Below are positions 1 to 8,329 of a stretch of DNA of 64,000 bases, piece by piece (the first letter of the stretch is position 1; the number at the start of each line of letters is the position of its first letter). This stretch comes from Bacteroidia bacterium (lineage in GTDB: Bacteria > Bacteroidota > Bacteroidia > Bacteroidales > Paludibacteraceae). The notes under the pieces were generated by a model. That model was given only the letters and a program-made list of their open reading frames with translations. It had not been told where the DNA came from and ran no database searches. The DNA lies in contig SAAL01000003.1 of assembly GCA_009929445.1 (NCBI GenBank), forward strand, positions 1 to 64,000, read 5' to 3'. Made by a program: the position numbers and the translations under genes.

Positions 1-183
1 TTCGGCATACAAACCACCGTCGGCACCGTAATTGATATCCTCGAAAAAAATTCCGTACATGGTTTTCTGAATTTCGGCCCCGTTTTTCTTAAAATCCACT
101 TGAATATTATGTGTCTGAGCAGCTGCTGTCTGGAATCCTGCCAGCAAAAGCACGATAAGAAAACTCCATTTTGTTTTTGACAT
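1..183 (-). CDS. alpha-L-arabinofuranosidase (GH51), N-terminal part only, truncated by window edge
   Basis: Reverse translation from ATG at 183: MSKTKWSFLIVLLLAGFQTAAAQTHNIQVDFKKNGAEIQKTMYGIFFEDINYGADGGLYAE; signal peptide plus the GH51 N-terminal motif GIFFEDINYGADGGLYAE. Confidence 0.82.
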   Translation of the reverse strand, partial: MSKTKWSFLIVLLLAGFQTAAAQTHNIQVDFKKNGAEIQKTMYGIFFEDINYGADGGLYAE

Positions 184-211
184 GATAAAAATAATTTATG
201 TTATAGAACAA

Positions 212-901
212 TTAAAATTCATAGTAAGTAGAATTGAGTAACAGGTTTCTGTCTTTGAATTTATAGAGATAAGCTCCTTTTTTTGAACCTGATTTGTCAA
301 TTTCATCCAGTTTCTCAATAAAATCGAAACTCAGCATTTTTTTTCGGAAATTGCGTTTATCCAATTGTTTACCATAAATGGCCTCGTAGAGTGTCTGAAG
401 TTGGGTAAGTGTAAATTTCTCGGGCAAAAGATTGAAGCCAATCGGTTCAAGCACCGCTTTTCGCCTGAGAATGGCAAGTGCATCTTTTACCATCTGTGAG
501 TGGTCAAAAATCAGTTTTGACGCTTCATCCAGATTCACCCAAAACGCATTGTGGGCTTTCAGCAACGATTCGTCGTAGTCGTTGATGTCGATGAGGGCAT
601 AGTAGGCACAGGATATTACCCGCTCACCGGGGTCGCGGTTGAGCTCACCATAAAATTTCACCTGCTCCATGAAGATATTTTCGAGTCCTGTAAGGCTCGA
701 CAAGATATTGGAGGCAGACTGATCAACAGATTCGCCATTCTTTACAAAACCTCCCATCAGCGACAATCCGCCCTGTTCGGGCTCCATACCGCGCGGATGT
801 ACCAGCAATCTGATTTCATTATGGTGAAATCCAAAGATGATGCAATCTACTGCCACCAGGAATAAATGGTGCGAACTGTAGTAATTAGAATCGTAAGTCA
901 T
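212..901 (-). CDS. araR: Nudix-domain transcriptional regulator, NrtR/AraR-like
   Basis: 229 aa; Nudix-like fold (GGLSLMGGFVKNGESVDQSASNILSSLTGL) with degenerate catalytic REXXEE, C-terminal winged-helix-like segment (LTQLQTLYEAIYGKQLDKRNFRKKML), location in the ara operon. Confidence 0.8.
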   Translation of the reverse strand: MTYDSNYYSSHHLFLVAVDCIIFGFHHNEIRLLVHPRGMEPEQGGLSLMGGFVKNGESVDQSASNILSSLTGLENIFMEQVKFYGELNRDPGERVISCAYYALIDINDYDESLLKAHNAFWVNLDEASKLIFDHSQMVKDALAILRRKAVLEPIGFNLLPEKFTLTQLQTLYEAIYGKQLDKRNFRKKMLSFDFIEKLDEIDKSGSKKGAYLYKFKDRNLLLNSTYYEF

Positions 902-971
902 TTTTCAATGAGAAAAGAAAGACAAACTCCGGGTCAAAAAACTCCATCGGAGTTTGCCTTTTCAATTGTTT

Positions 972-2717
972 TTACCAGAAATACCAATAGAATAAAATAC
1001 AGAAAATGACCACACCCAGCGAACCTATGACATCCCACTTGTTCCAGCTGTCACGGATGAGTTTTTTATAGTCTTTGTCGAAAGTCACAAACTCAATCTG
1101 TTTATCGGTAGGTTTCGGAGTGAAAAGTGACACCACCACCATCATCACCATGATGAACACGAGCAGCCAAATTTCAAAAATGAGCCAGTTGGTTTGCCAG
1201 AACCAGCCTGTAGATTCCCACAGCCAGCCCGACATTGCGTTTTTACCGCTGTTGGTCAGGATATTGGTCAACAGGCGCACCATTCCGATGGCAAAACCCA
1301 CTATCATGCCCATTTCACCGGCCTTTGGGGTAATTTTTTTGGAGAATATTCCCAGCACGAAAACAGCTACCATGGCAGGTGCCAGGAGCGACTGTATGCC
1401 CTGCAGATAATCATAAAGACTTCCGAGACTCATCATCACAGGAATCCATACGATACCGAGTATCACCACCACGATTGTAGCTATACGTCCTACCAACACG
1501 TATCTGGCTTCGGATCTGCCTTTGAAATTCGGTTTGTAAAAATCTTCTGTAAAGAGTGTGGCGCATGAATTGAAAAATGCTGCCAGTGATGCTACCAGTG
1601 CTGAAATAAATCCGATGGTAACAATACCCTTCACACCGGCGGGCAATACAAACTTAACCATAGAGCCAAAAGCTGTATCGGGATTTTCAAGTGTAAATCC
1701 GCTATCGGGACGGGCTGCCAGTGCAGCGGCTATCATTCCGGGAATGAGAAACATGAAAACAGGCAATAATTTGAAATAACCTGCTGCAATGGTACCTCTG
1801 CGTGCACGCTTCATCACCACGTCGCTGGCTTCGCCCTTATGCTGTCCGAGCACACGCTGAACGATGTGTTGGTCGGTAGCCCAGTACCAAAGACCAATGA
1901 TTGACGCACCGATAAACACCCAGAAACCGGGATAATCGTCGTAAAGCGGATCGCCTGTTTCGAAGTGGAACATGTGATTGGTTCCGTGAGCAACTCCGTC
2001 GGCTCCCACGTTCAGTGTTTTTGAATAGTCGATCATGGCAGTCCAGCCATCGGCAATATTACCGCCTCCGAGTGCTGCCAATCCAAGGAAAAGCACCAGG
2101 AATGAACCGAGAATAAGTATCGGGGTCTGTATAGCTGAGAGTGTCATCACACCCTTCATCCCCCCAAACACGGTGAAAAGACCAGTGAGAACTATCAAAC
2201 CAATGGCTCCGTACCAGAAAGGCAATCCAAGCAGACTTTCCATGAAAATACCGCCGGTAAATGCTGTAACACTCACTTTGGTAAGCACGTAAGCAACCAG
2301 CGTAATGATAGACAACCACGAACCGGTAGCCGGCGTGTAGCGATTTTTCAGGAAGTCGGGCATAGTGATGATTTTCCCGAGCTTATTATTCATGAGTTGA
2401 TAAAAGGGCACGAACAGCCATCCGAGGATGAGTATCATCCATCCCTGCATTTCCCAGTGAGCCATGCCCACGCCAGCCTTGGCGCCGGTACCGGCCAGAC
2501 CAACCAGGTGCTCGGAACCGATATTGGCAGCAAAAATAGCAGCACCTATTATGTACCAGGGTTCTCCTTTACCAAAAAGGTAATCTTCGCTGTCGGCACC
2601 TTCCTGCTGACTCTTGTGTTTTTTTACCGAGCGATATACAGCCCATCCAACTGCAATAATACCTACAGCTATGATTATCCAGTCGAGCCAGATAAATTGA
2701 TGTGAATTCCAATTCAT
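972..2717 (-). CDS. sodium/solute symporter (SSS family), probable L-arabinose transporter
   Basis: 581 aa multi-TM protein; SSS motifs (GAAIFAANIGSEHLVGLAGTGA, YWATDQHIVQRVLG); operon context. Confidence 0.88.
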   Translation of the reverse strand: MNWNSHQFIWLDWIIIAVGIIAVGWAVYRSVKKHKSQQEGADSEDYLFGKGEPWYIIGAAIFAANIGSEHLVGLAGTGAKAGVGMAHWEMQGWMILILGWLFVPFYQLMNNKLGKIITMPDFLKNRYTPATGSWLSIITLVAYVLTKVSVTAFTGGIFMESLLGLPFWYGAIGLIVLTGLFTVFGGMKGVMTLSAIQTPILILGSFLVLFLGLAALGGGNIADGWTAMIDYSKTLNVGADGVAHGTNHMFHFETGDPLYDDYPGFWVFIGASIIGLWYWATDQHIVQRVLGQHKGEASDVVMKRARRGTIAAGYFKLLPVFMFLIPGMIAAALAARPDSGFTLENPDTAFGSMVKFVLPAGVKGIVTIGFISALVASLAAFFNSCATLFTEDFYKPNFKGRSEARYVLVGRIATIVVVILGIVWIPVMMSLGSLYDYLQGIQSLLAPAMVAVFVLGIFSKKITPKAGEMGMIVGFAIGMVRLLTNILTNSGKNAMSGWLWESTGWFWQTNWLIFEIWLLVFIMVMMVVVSLFTPKPTDKQIEFVTFDKDYKKLIRDSWNKWDVIGSLGVVIFCILFYWYFW

Positions 2718-2747
2718 ATAATGTTCTTTTATTGAATTTTTTATTAC

Positions 2748-3890
2748 TTATTTATTAACTCCAAACTTGTAAATACAGGTACTCTGATACGTTTTTCCCG
2801 GTTCAAGTATCACCGAAGGCCACTCAGGTTTGTTAGGGCTGTCCGGATAATGCTGTGTTTCGAGGCAAATGCCGGTTCGCTGATTGTAAACTACGCCTTT
2901 CTTGCCTTTCACCGTACCATCCAGGAAGTTTCCGGTATAAACCTGAACTCCGGGTTCGTTGGTGTAAACCTCCAATGTAACTCCCGATGAAGGTGAAACT
3001 ACTTTAGCTGCCAATTGCGAAACATCGCCTTTGGTGTTAAGCACCCAGTTATGGTCGTAACCGTTGCCATTCTTCAGTTGAATGTAATCGTAGTTATTGA
3101 TTTCCTTTCCTACGGTTTTAGGAGTCGTAAAATCCATCGGAGTATCTTTTACAGTTGCAATTTCGCCGGTAGTCATAAAAGTACTGTCAACCGGAGTAAA
3201 ATTGTCGGCATTGATGTAGAGTTCATCCTCTGTGATGGTTTTAGAAGGGTCACCACCCAGATTGAAATAGGAGTGATTACACATGTTGATAACCGTTTTT
3301 TGGTCGGATGTGGCGCTGAAATGAATGTTGATTGCATTGTCATTCGTTAATTTGAATGTCACTTTAGCTTCCACATTTCCCGGGAAATTCATATCACCGT
3401 CGGGTGAAAAGCGGGTCATTTCTATGGTTTTTTCATCGATTTGATTCACGTTTTTGAAAACCTGATACTGCCATCCTTGCGGACCGCCGTGCAGGCAGTG
3501 ACCGAAATTATTTTGAGGCAGCTGGATTGTTTTTCCGTCAATCGTGATTTTACCCTGATTTATACGGTTTGCGTAACGTCCGATAGTAGCTCCAAAATCA
3601 CTCGGAACATTGATGTAGTCTGCAATGGAATCAAATCCCAGCACCACATCAATCATTTTTCCGGTTTTGTCAGGAACCATTACAGAGACTATTCTTCCAC
3701 CGAAATTGGTAATTGCCACTTCCATGCCGGAAGCATTTTTCAGTACGTACAAATCGGTTGAATCGCCATTCAGAACTGTCTGGAATTTGGCTCTGTCAAG
3801 TCCCGATAAAGTTTTTTCGTCTTTAGGTGCACTTGTACAGTTTACTAAAAACAATGCTATAACCAATAAAGATAATAAGTTGGTTTTCAT
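2748..3890 (-). CDS. galM: aldose 1-epimerase, lipoprotein
   Basis: GalM motifs (FGATIGRYANRINQGKI, HGGPQGW, NMCNHSYFNLGG, GICLETQHYPDSPN); lipobox LVNC. Confidence 0.93.
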   Translation of the reverse strand: MKTNLLSLLVIALFLVNCTSAPKDEKTLSGLDRAKFQTVLNGDSTDLYVLKNASGMEVAITNFGGRIVSVMVPDKTGKMIDVVLGFDSIADYINVPSDFGATIGRYANRINQGKITIDGKTIQLPQNNFGHCLHGGPQGWQYQVFKNVNQIDEKTIEMTRFSPDGDMNFPGNVEAKVTFKLTNDNAINIHFSATSDQKTVINMCNHSYFNLGGDPSKTITEDELYINADNFTPVDSTFMTTGEIATVKDTPMDFTTPKTVGKEINNYDYIQLKNGNGYDHNWVLNTKGDVSQLAAKVVSPSSGVTLEVYTNEPGVQVYTGNFLDGTVKGKKGVVYNQRTGICLETQHYPDSPNKPEWPSVILEPGKTYQSTCIYKFGVNK

Positions 3891-3908
3891 GATTTTATTG
3901 TTATGGAA

Positions 3909-5579
3909 TTATTTATTGAATAAATTTTCTTCGGTAAATTTTCCTATCGAAACGTACTGCCTGTAAAGTTCGGCGTAAGCCTCGAAATTTTTCATATCAG
4001 GATGATATTCTTCCGAGAATCCCATTCCCATGGCTTTCTGAGCATCTTCCACCTTATTGTAAACTCCGGCAGCCACAGCGGCAAACATAGCAGTTCCGAA
4101 TGCACAAGCCTGATCAGCTTTTGCTACTTTAATCGGCATACCCAATACATCTGCCATTACCTGCATCACAAAGGGTGATTTCAGTGCTATTCCTCCAATT
4201 CCGATAACTTCGTTGATTTCTACGCCGTTTTCGATGAAACGATCCACAATGGCTTTTGAGCCGTAAGCAGTAGCTTCAACCAATGCACGGAAAATAAGCG
4301 GAGCAGAGCTTGCCAATGTCAGACCGGTGATGGTACCTTTCAGCATTTGGTTAGCATCCGGAGTGCGACGTCCGTTCATCCAGTCTGTTGCCAGCACGGT
4401 GGATTCCGATAAGGGAATTTTCATGGCTTCTTCTGACAATGCCGGAATAATCAGATCCATCGTTTCATCAATCAGTTTCTGTTTGGTTTCTTCGTCAATC
4501 AGTGTTGATTTTGCCAGAATATTTTCAACCGGCCAAGCTACTACGCGCTTAAACCAGGCATAAATATCTCCGAATGCCGACTGACCGGCTTCCAAACCTA
4601 CCAAGCCAGGTATTACAGAACCATCCACCTGACCACATATTCCCGGAATCAGTTTATCGCCCATGTTATCGTAATCGGAAACCATGATATCACACGTAGA
4701 AGTTCCGATGATGCGAACAAGTGCACCCGGCTTGATTTCGGCACCCACGGCACCCATGTGAGCATCGAAAGCTCCAACGGCTACTGCTACGTTGGTAGTC
4801 AGTCCGAGTCTTTCTGCCCATTCCGGAGTCAGATTGCCCACTTTCATATCGCTGGAGCAGGTTTCGGTGAATAACCGGCTGCGGAATCCGGCTAAAACAG
4901 GATCCAAAGCAGTCAGGAATTCTTCGGAAGGCAGTCCGCCCCATTCTTCCAGCCACATGGCTTTGTGTCCGGAAGCACAACGGCTGCGATACATTTGTTC
5001 GGGTTTGGTTATTCCGGTGAGCAGCGCAGGCATCCAGTCGCAATGCTCCACGATAGAATATGCAACATCACGAACCGATTCATCAGCACGCAGTACGTGC
5101 AATGCTTTTGCCCAGAACCATTCGGATGAATAGATACCACCTTCGTACGAAGTGTAGTCAATGTCCCATTGACGGGCTAATTCGTTGATTTCGTTCGCCT
5201 CTTTGATAGCAGTATGATCTTTCCAAAGCACAAACATGGCGTTTGGATTTTCAGCAAATTCAGGCAGCATGGACAGCGGCGTACCGTTTTTATCGGTAAA
5301 TACAGGCGTACTTCCCGTAGTATCAAATGCAATACCTACAACCTTTTCAGCAGTTCCGGCAGGACATTTTGACAGAGCATCCTTCACGGTAAATTCCAAC
5401 ACATCAATGTAATCCTGAGGATGCTGACGATACTGATTGGCCGATGGAATGCAATATTTACCTTCCATCCAGCGCGGATAATATTTCACAGACGAAGCTA
5501 ACTCTTCACCGGTTTCAGCATTTATAATGACTGCTCTGGCCGAATCGCTTCCGTAGTCTAAACCTATTACGTATTTCAT
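3909..5579 (-). CDS. araB: ribulokinase (FGGY family)
   Basis: 556 aa; GLDYGSDSARAVI, IGTSTCDIMVSD, GRRTPDAN, GIGGIALKSPFVMQVMADVLG; adjacent to araA/araD. Confidence 0.95.
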   Translation of the reverse strand: MKYVIGLDYGSDSARAVIINAETGEELASSVKYYPRWMEGKYCIPSANQYRQHPQDYIDVLEFTVKDALSKCPAGTAEKVVGIAFDTTGSTPVFTDKNGTPLSMLPEFAENPNAMFVLWKDHTAIKEANEINELARQWDIDYTSYEGGIYSSEWFWAKALHVLRADESVRDVAYSIVEHCDWMPALLTGITKPEQMYRSRCASGHKAMWLEEWGGLPSEEFLTALDPVLAGFRSRLFTETCSSDMKVGNLTPEWAERLGLTTNVAVAVGAFDAHMGAVGAEIKPGALVRIIGTSTCDIMVSDYDNMGDKLIPGICGQVDGSVIPGLVGLEAGQSAFGDIYAWFKRVVAWPVENILAKSTLIDEETKQKLIDETMDLIIPALSEEAMKIPLSESTVLATDWMNGRRTPDANQMLKGTITGLTLASSAPLIFRALVEATAYGSKAIVDRFIENGVEINEVIGIGGIALKSPFVMQVMADVLGMPIKVAKADQACAFGTAMFAAVAAGVYNKVEDAQKAMGMGFSEEYHPDMKNFEAYAELYRQYVSIGKFTEENLFNK

Positions 5580-5589
5580 ATAAGTATTT

Positions 5590-5699
5590 GCCCCCTAACC
5601 CCCTGAAGGGGGAATTTTTGGAGATAGTTAAAGTTAATAATAATTTTGAATGTATGTGCTATCCAAAAGCCCCTCCTTAAGGAGGGGCTTGGGGAGGCC
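5590..5699. repeat. REP/MITE-like G/C-run element with inverted end units
   Basis: Left unit gccccctaaccccctgaagggggaatttttgg (5590-5621) and inverted right unit aaaagcccctccttaaggaggggcttggggaggcc, filling the araB-araA gap. Confidence 0.65.
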
Positions 5700-5700
5700 T

Positions 5701-7206
5701 TTATCTCAACGCTCTGTTAAGCATATAATACACTTCGTTGTTGCGCAGGTCCTGTTTGAAATTGCGCATGGTGGTATCTTTGTCGATAAGGAGCATTTCC
5801 ATGTCTGCTATTTCGGCAAAGTCTTCCATGTGTTCTTTGGTGAGGGCAAAAGAGAAACTGGAGTGGTGAGTACCACCGGCTTGTATCCATGCACCTGCAC
5901 CCACTTCGAAGTTTGGTTGCGGAATCCACAATGCACATGCTACAGGAAGTTTTGGAAGATCTTTAGTTTTGATCACATCTACCACGTTTACGATCATACG
6001 GAAACGATTTCCCATATCAACGATGGTACATGCCACACCTTGACCTTCGTGTGCCTGGAATACCAAGCGAGCGCAGGTTCCGGCATCACCAATGCCAAGG
6101 AAGTGAACCTGGAGTTGTGGTTTTTGATCGGTAATATCGGGATTGATTTCCAACATGTGAGCCTGAAGAATTGAACTGTTTTCACCGTCAAAGTTGAGTG
6201 TGTAGTCTTCAAGGAAAGATTGACCTCCAGGAAGTCCGTGCCCCATCACCCACATAGAGCGAACCAAAGCAGCAGTTTTCCAGTCACCTTCAGCACCGAA
6301 ACCGTAACCTTCCTGCATCAAGCGCTGAGAAGCAAATCCCATCAACTGATCCATTCCTTCGAGTTCATCAAAGCTGGTAGTGAAAGCTTTAGCGCCTTTG
6401 TCTTCCAAGAAACGGCGAAGACCGATTTCCTGTGCAGCTGCAGCACGAACGTGGCTGTGGTTTTCACCGCCTTTGGCTGCATCCGGAGCAATGTCATAAG
6501 CTTTTGCATATTCTTCAACCAATGCATCGATTTCTTCTTCTTTTACGGCTTTAACGTAAGGTACCAATTTTGCAATCGGAGCATTGTCCACGTGGTATCC
6601 AAGACGGATTTCAGCTTCCACTTTGTCACCGTCAGTAACGGCTACATTATTCATATTGTCACCAAAACGGATGATACGCATATCCTGAGCATCAGCCCAA
6701 GCTACAGAAACGCGCATCCAGGTAGAGATTTTTTTGTGAGTTTCTTTGTCTTTCCAGTATCCCACCACTACTTTGCGAGGTTTGCGAAGACGGGCTGTGA
6801 TAAATCCAAATTCGCGGTCGCCGTGAGCACTTTGATTCAAGTTCATGAAATCCATATCGATTGAATCCCATGGAATTTTCTCGTTGTACTGAGTGTGAAG
6901 GTGGAGAAGCGGTTTTTTGAAATCCATCAAACCGTGAATCCACATTTTGGCAGGAGAGAACGTATGCATCCAAGTGATTACACCCACGCATTTGGTATCG
7001 CCATTGGCAGCGCGGAAAATTTCTGAAATTTCAGCCGAGGAATTAGCAGTCCCTTTATAAACCACCTTTACGGGGAGATTTCCCAGTTCGTTCAATCCTT
7101 TTACCATTTCGGTTGAGTGTGCATCCACCTGCACTACTGCGTCGCCACCGTAAAGAAGCTGAGCTCCGGTAACGAACCATACTTCGAAATCATTGTAATT
7201 TATCAT
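5701..7206 (-). CDS. araA: L-arabinose isomerase
   Basis: 501 aa; VWFVTGAQLLYGGDAV, TWMHTFSPAKMWI, LHTQYNEKIPWDSIDMDFMNLNQSAHGDREFG. Confidence 0.97.
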   Translation of the reverse strand: MINYNDFEVWFVTGAQLLYGGDAVVQVDAHSTEMVKGLNELGNLPVKVVYKGTANSSAEISEIFRAANGDTKCVGVITWMHTFSPAKMWIHGLMDFKKPLLHLHTQYNEKIPWDSIDMDFMNLNQSAHGDREFGFITARLRKPRKVVVGYWKDKETHKKISTWMRVSVAWADAQDMRIIRFGDNMNNVAVTDGDKVEAEIRLGYHVDNAPIAKLVPYVKAVKEEEIDALVEEYAKAYDIAPDAAKGGENHSHVRAAAAQEIGLRRFLEDKGAKAFTTSFDELEGMDQLMGFASQRLMQEGYGFGAEGDWKTAALVRSMWVMGHGLPGGQSFLEDYTLNFDGENSSILQAHMLEINPDITDQKPQLQVHFLGIGDAGTCARLVFQAHEGQGVACTIVDMGNRFRMIVNVVDVIKTKDLPKLPVACALWIPQPNFEVGAGAWIQAGGTHHSSFSFALTKEHMEDFAEIADMEMLLIDKDTTMRNFKQDLRNNEVYYMLNRALR

Positions 7207-7225
7207 TTTCTTTCAAATTTTTTAT

Positions 7226-7252
7226 CCTTATTTACTTTTTTGAGAAATAAGG
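7226..7252 (-). other. inverted repeat (CCTTATTT/AAATAAGG) in araA leader
   Basis: 8-bp perfect arms, 11-nt loop, ~20 nt upstream of the araA start codon. Confidence 0.35.
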
Positions 7253-7369
7253 TTTGTTAATAATTAATTTTGTTTGTTTTTACTAAAACTGATATTGGCT
7301 GTTAAGTGAGGCAGCACTTTCCACCAACTACTACTGCTTCACTGCATTTCCATTCAAGTTTCTAAAAAA

Positions 7370-7402
7370 TCTCCCCTTCGGGGAGAATTAGAGGGGCTTT
7401 TT
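7370..7402 (-). repeat. single REP-like unit related to the 5590-5699 element
   Basis: tctccccttcggggagaattagaggggcttttt; reverse complement matches the GCCCCnCTAA..CCCC..AAGGGG unit. Confidence 0.55.
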
Positions 7403-7403
7403 C

Positions 7404-8087
7404 TCACTGCCCGTAATAAGCATTTGGTCCGTGCTTGCGGTAGAAATGCTTTTTGATCAGGTGCTCATTCATCGTCAGACCCGGATTCACGCTGTAAGCA
7501 ATGAAAGCCATTTTGGCCACCTGTTCCATGACCACTGCATTGTGAACGGCATCGTGAGCATTTTTTCCCCAGCTGAAAGGACCGTGATTTTTCACTAGTA
7601 CACCGGGTACATAATCCGGATTGATATCGCTGAATCTTTCAATAATGACCGTTCCGGTTTCCTTTTCATATTCACCTTCCACTTCCTGCTTTGTCATATC
7701 GCGGGTACAGGGTATGGCGTCACTGAAATAATCGGCATGCGTTGTTCCGATGTTAGGAATGTCCAGCCCTGCCTGTGCCCAGGATGTGGCATAAGTGGAA
7801 TGTGTGTGCACCACTCCGCCTATATTCGGGAATGCTTTGTAAAGTTCGATGTGAGTAGCCGTGTCAGATGATGGCTTCAAGTCGCCTTCCACTACATTTC
7901 CTTCCAGGTCAACCACTACCATGTGTTCGGGTTTCATGTCATCGTATGAGACGCCGGATGGTTTGATTACTATCAGGTTCGAATCCCTGTCGACTGCACT
8001 GACATTTCCCCAAGTAAAAATTACCAATCCGTGTTTTACCAATTCGAGATTGGCATTAAAAACTGTTTCTTTTAATAATTCCAGCAT
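7404..8087 (-). CDS. araD: L-ribulose-5-phosphate 4-epimerase
   Basis: 227 aa class II aldolase family; [59 protein letters not shown]. Confidence 0.96.
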   Translation of the reverse strand: MLELLKETVFNANLELVKHGLVIFTWGNVSAVDRDSNLIVIKPSGVSYDDMKPEHMVVVDLEGNVVEGDLKPSSDTATHIELYKAFPNIGGVVHTHSTYATSWAQAGLDIPNIGTTHADYFSDAIPCTRDMTKQEVEGEYEKETGTVIIERFSDINPDYVPGVLVKNHGPFSWGKNAHDAVHNAVVMEQVAKMAFIAYSVNPGLTMNEHLIKKHFYRKHGPNAYYGQ

Positions 8088-8114
8088 CTGAATATATTTT
8101 ATTGGTTGTTTATT

Positions 8115-8133
8115 AAGTGTAAATTATACACTT
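8115..8133. promoter_or_regulatory. candidate AraR operator
   Basis: AAGTGTA-AATTA-TACACTT: 7-bp perfect inverted arms, just downstream of a -7 box for araD. Confidence 0.6.
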
Positions 8134-8144
8134 ATAATTCGGGA

Positions 8145-8152
8145 CAAATATA
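8145..8152 (-). promoter_or_regulatory. Bacteroidetes-type -7 box for araDAB operon
   Basis: TATATTTG on the minus strand matches TAnnTTTG, ~58 bp upstream of the araD start. Confidence 0.55.
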
Positions 8153-8278
8153 TTAATAATATTCAGGAAAATCGTTTTAGTTTTTTATGTTATGCAACAC
8201 ATATTTGTTGTTTTATGTGGAATAACAAGTTAAATAAATTACCTGAATAGTTCTGATAAATAAATTTTCGAAAAAAAA

Positions 8279-8305
8279 GAGGAATAACGAAACTCATTAT
8301 CCCTC
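8279..8305 (-). terminator. intrinsic terminator of SusCD/FAS1 operon
   Basis: gaggaataa/ttatccctc stem followed on the minus strand by a run of T (tcttttttttcg), just after the SusD stop. Confidence 0.7.
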
Positions 8306-8329
8306 TCCTGACTGCGTTTGATTGAATTA

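Noticed and set aside
405-425. AAGTGTAAATTTCTCGG match to the araD operator left half
   Set aside because: Inside the regulator coding sequence, single arm only.
1075-1568. plus-strand ORFs opposite the SSS symporter
   Set aside because: Low-complexity antisense shadow ORFs without recognisable domains or start context.
6220-6864. 214-aa plus-strand ORF inside araA
   Set aside because: Antisense to a strongly conserved gene in the same codon register; composition and lack of motifs indicate a shadow ORF.
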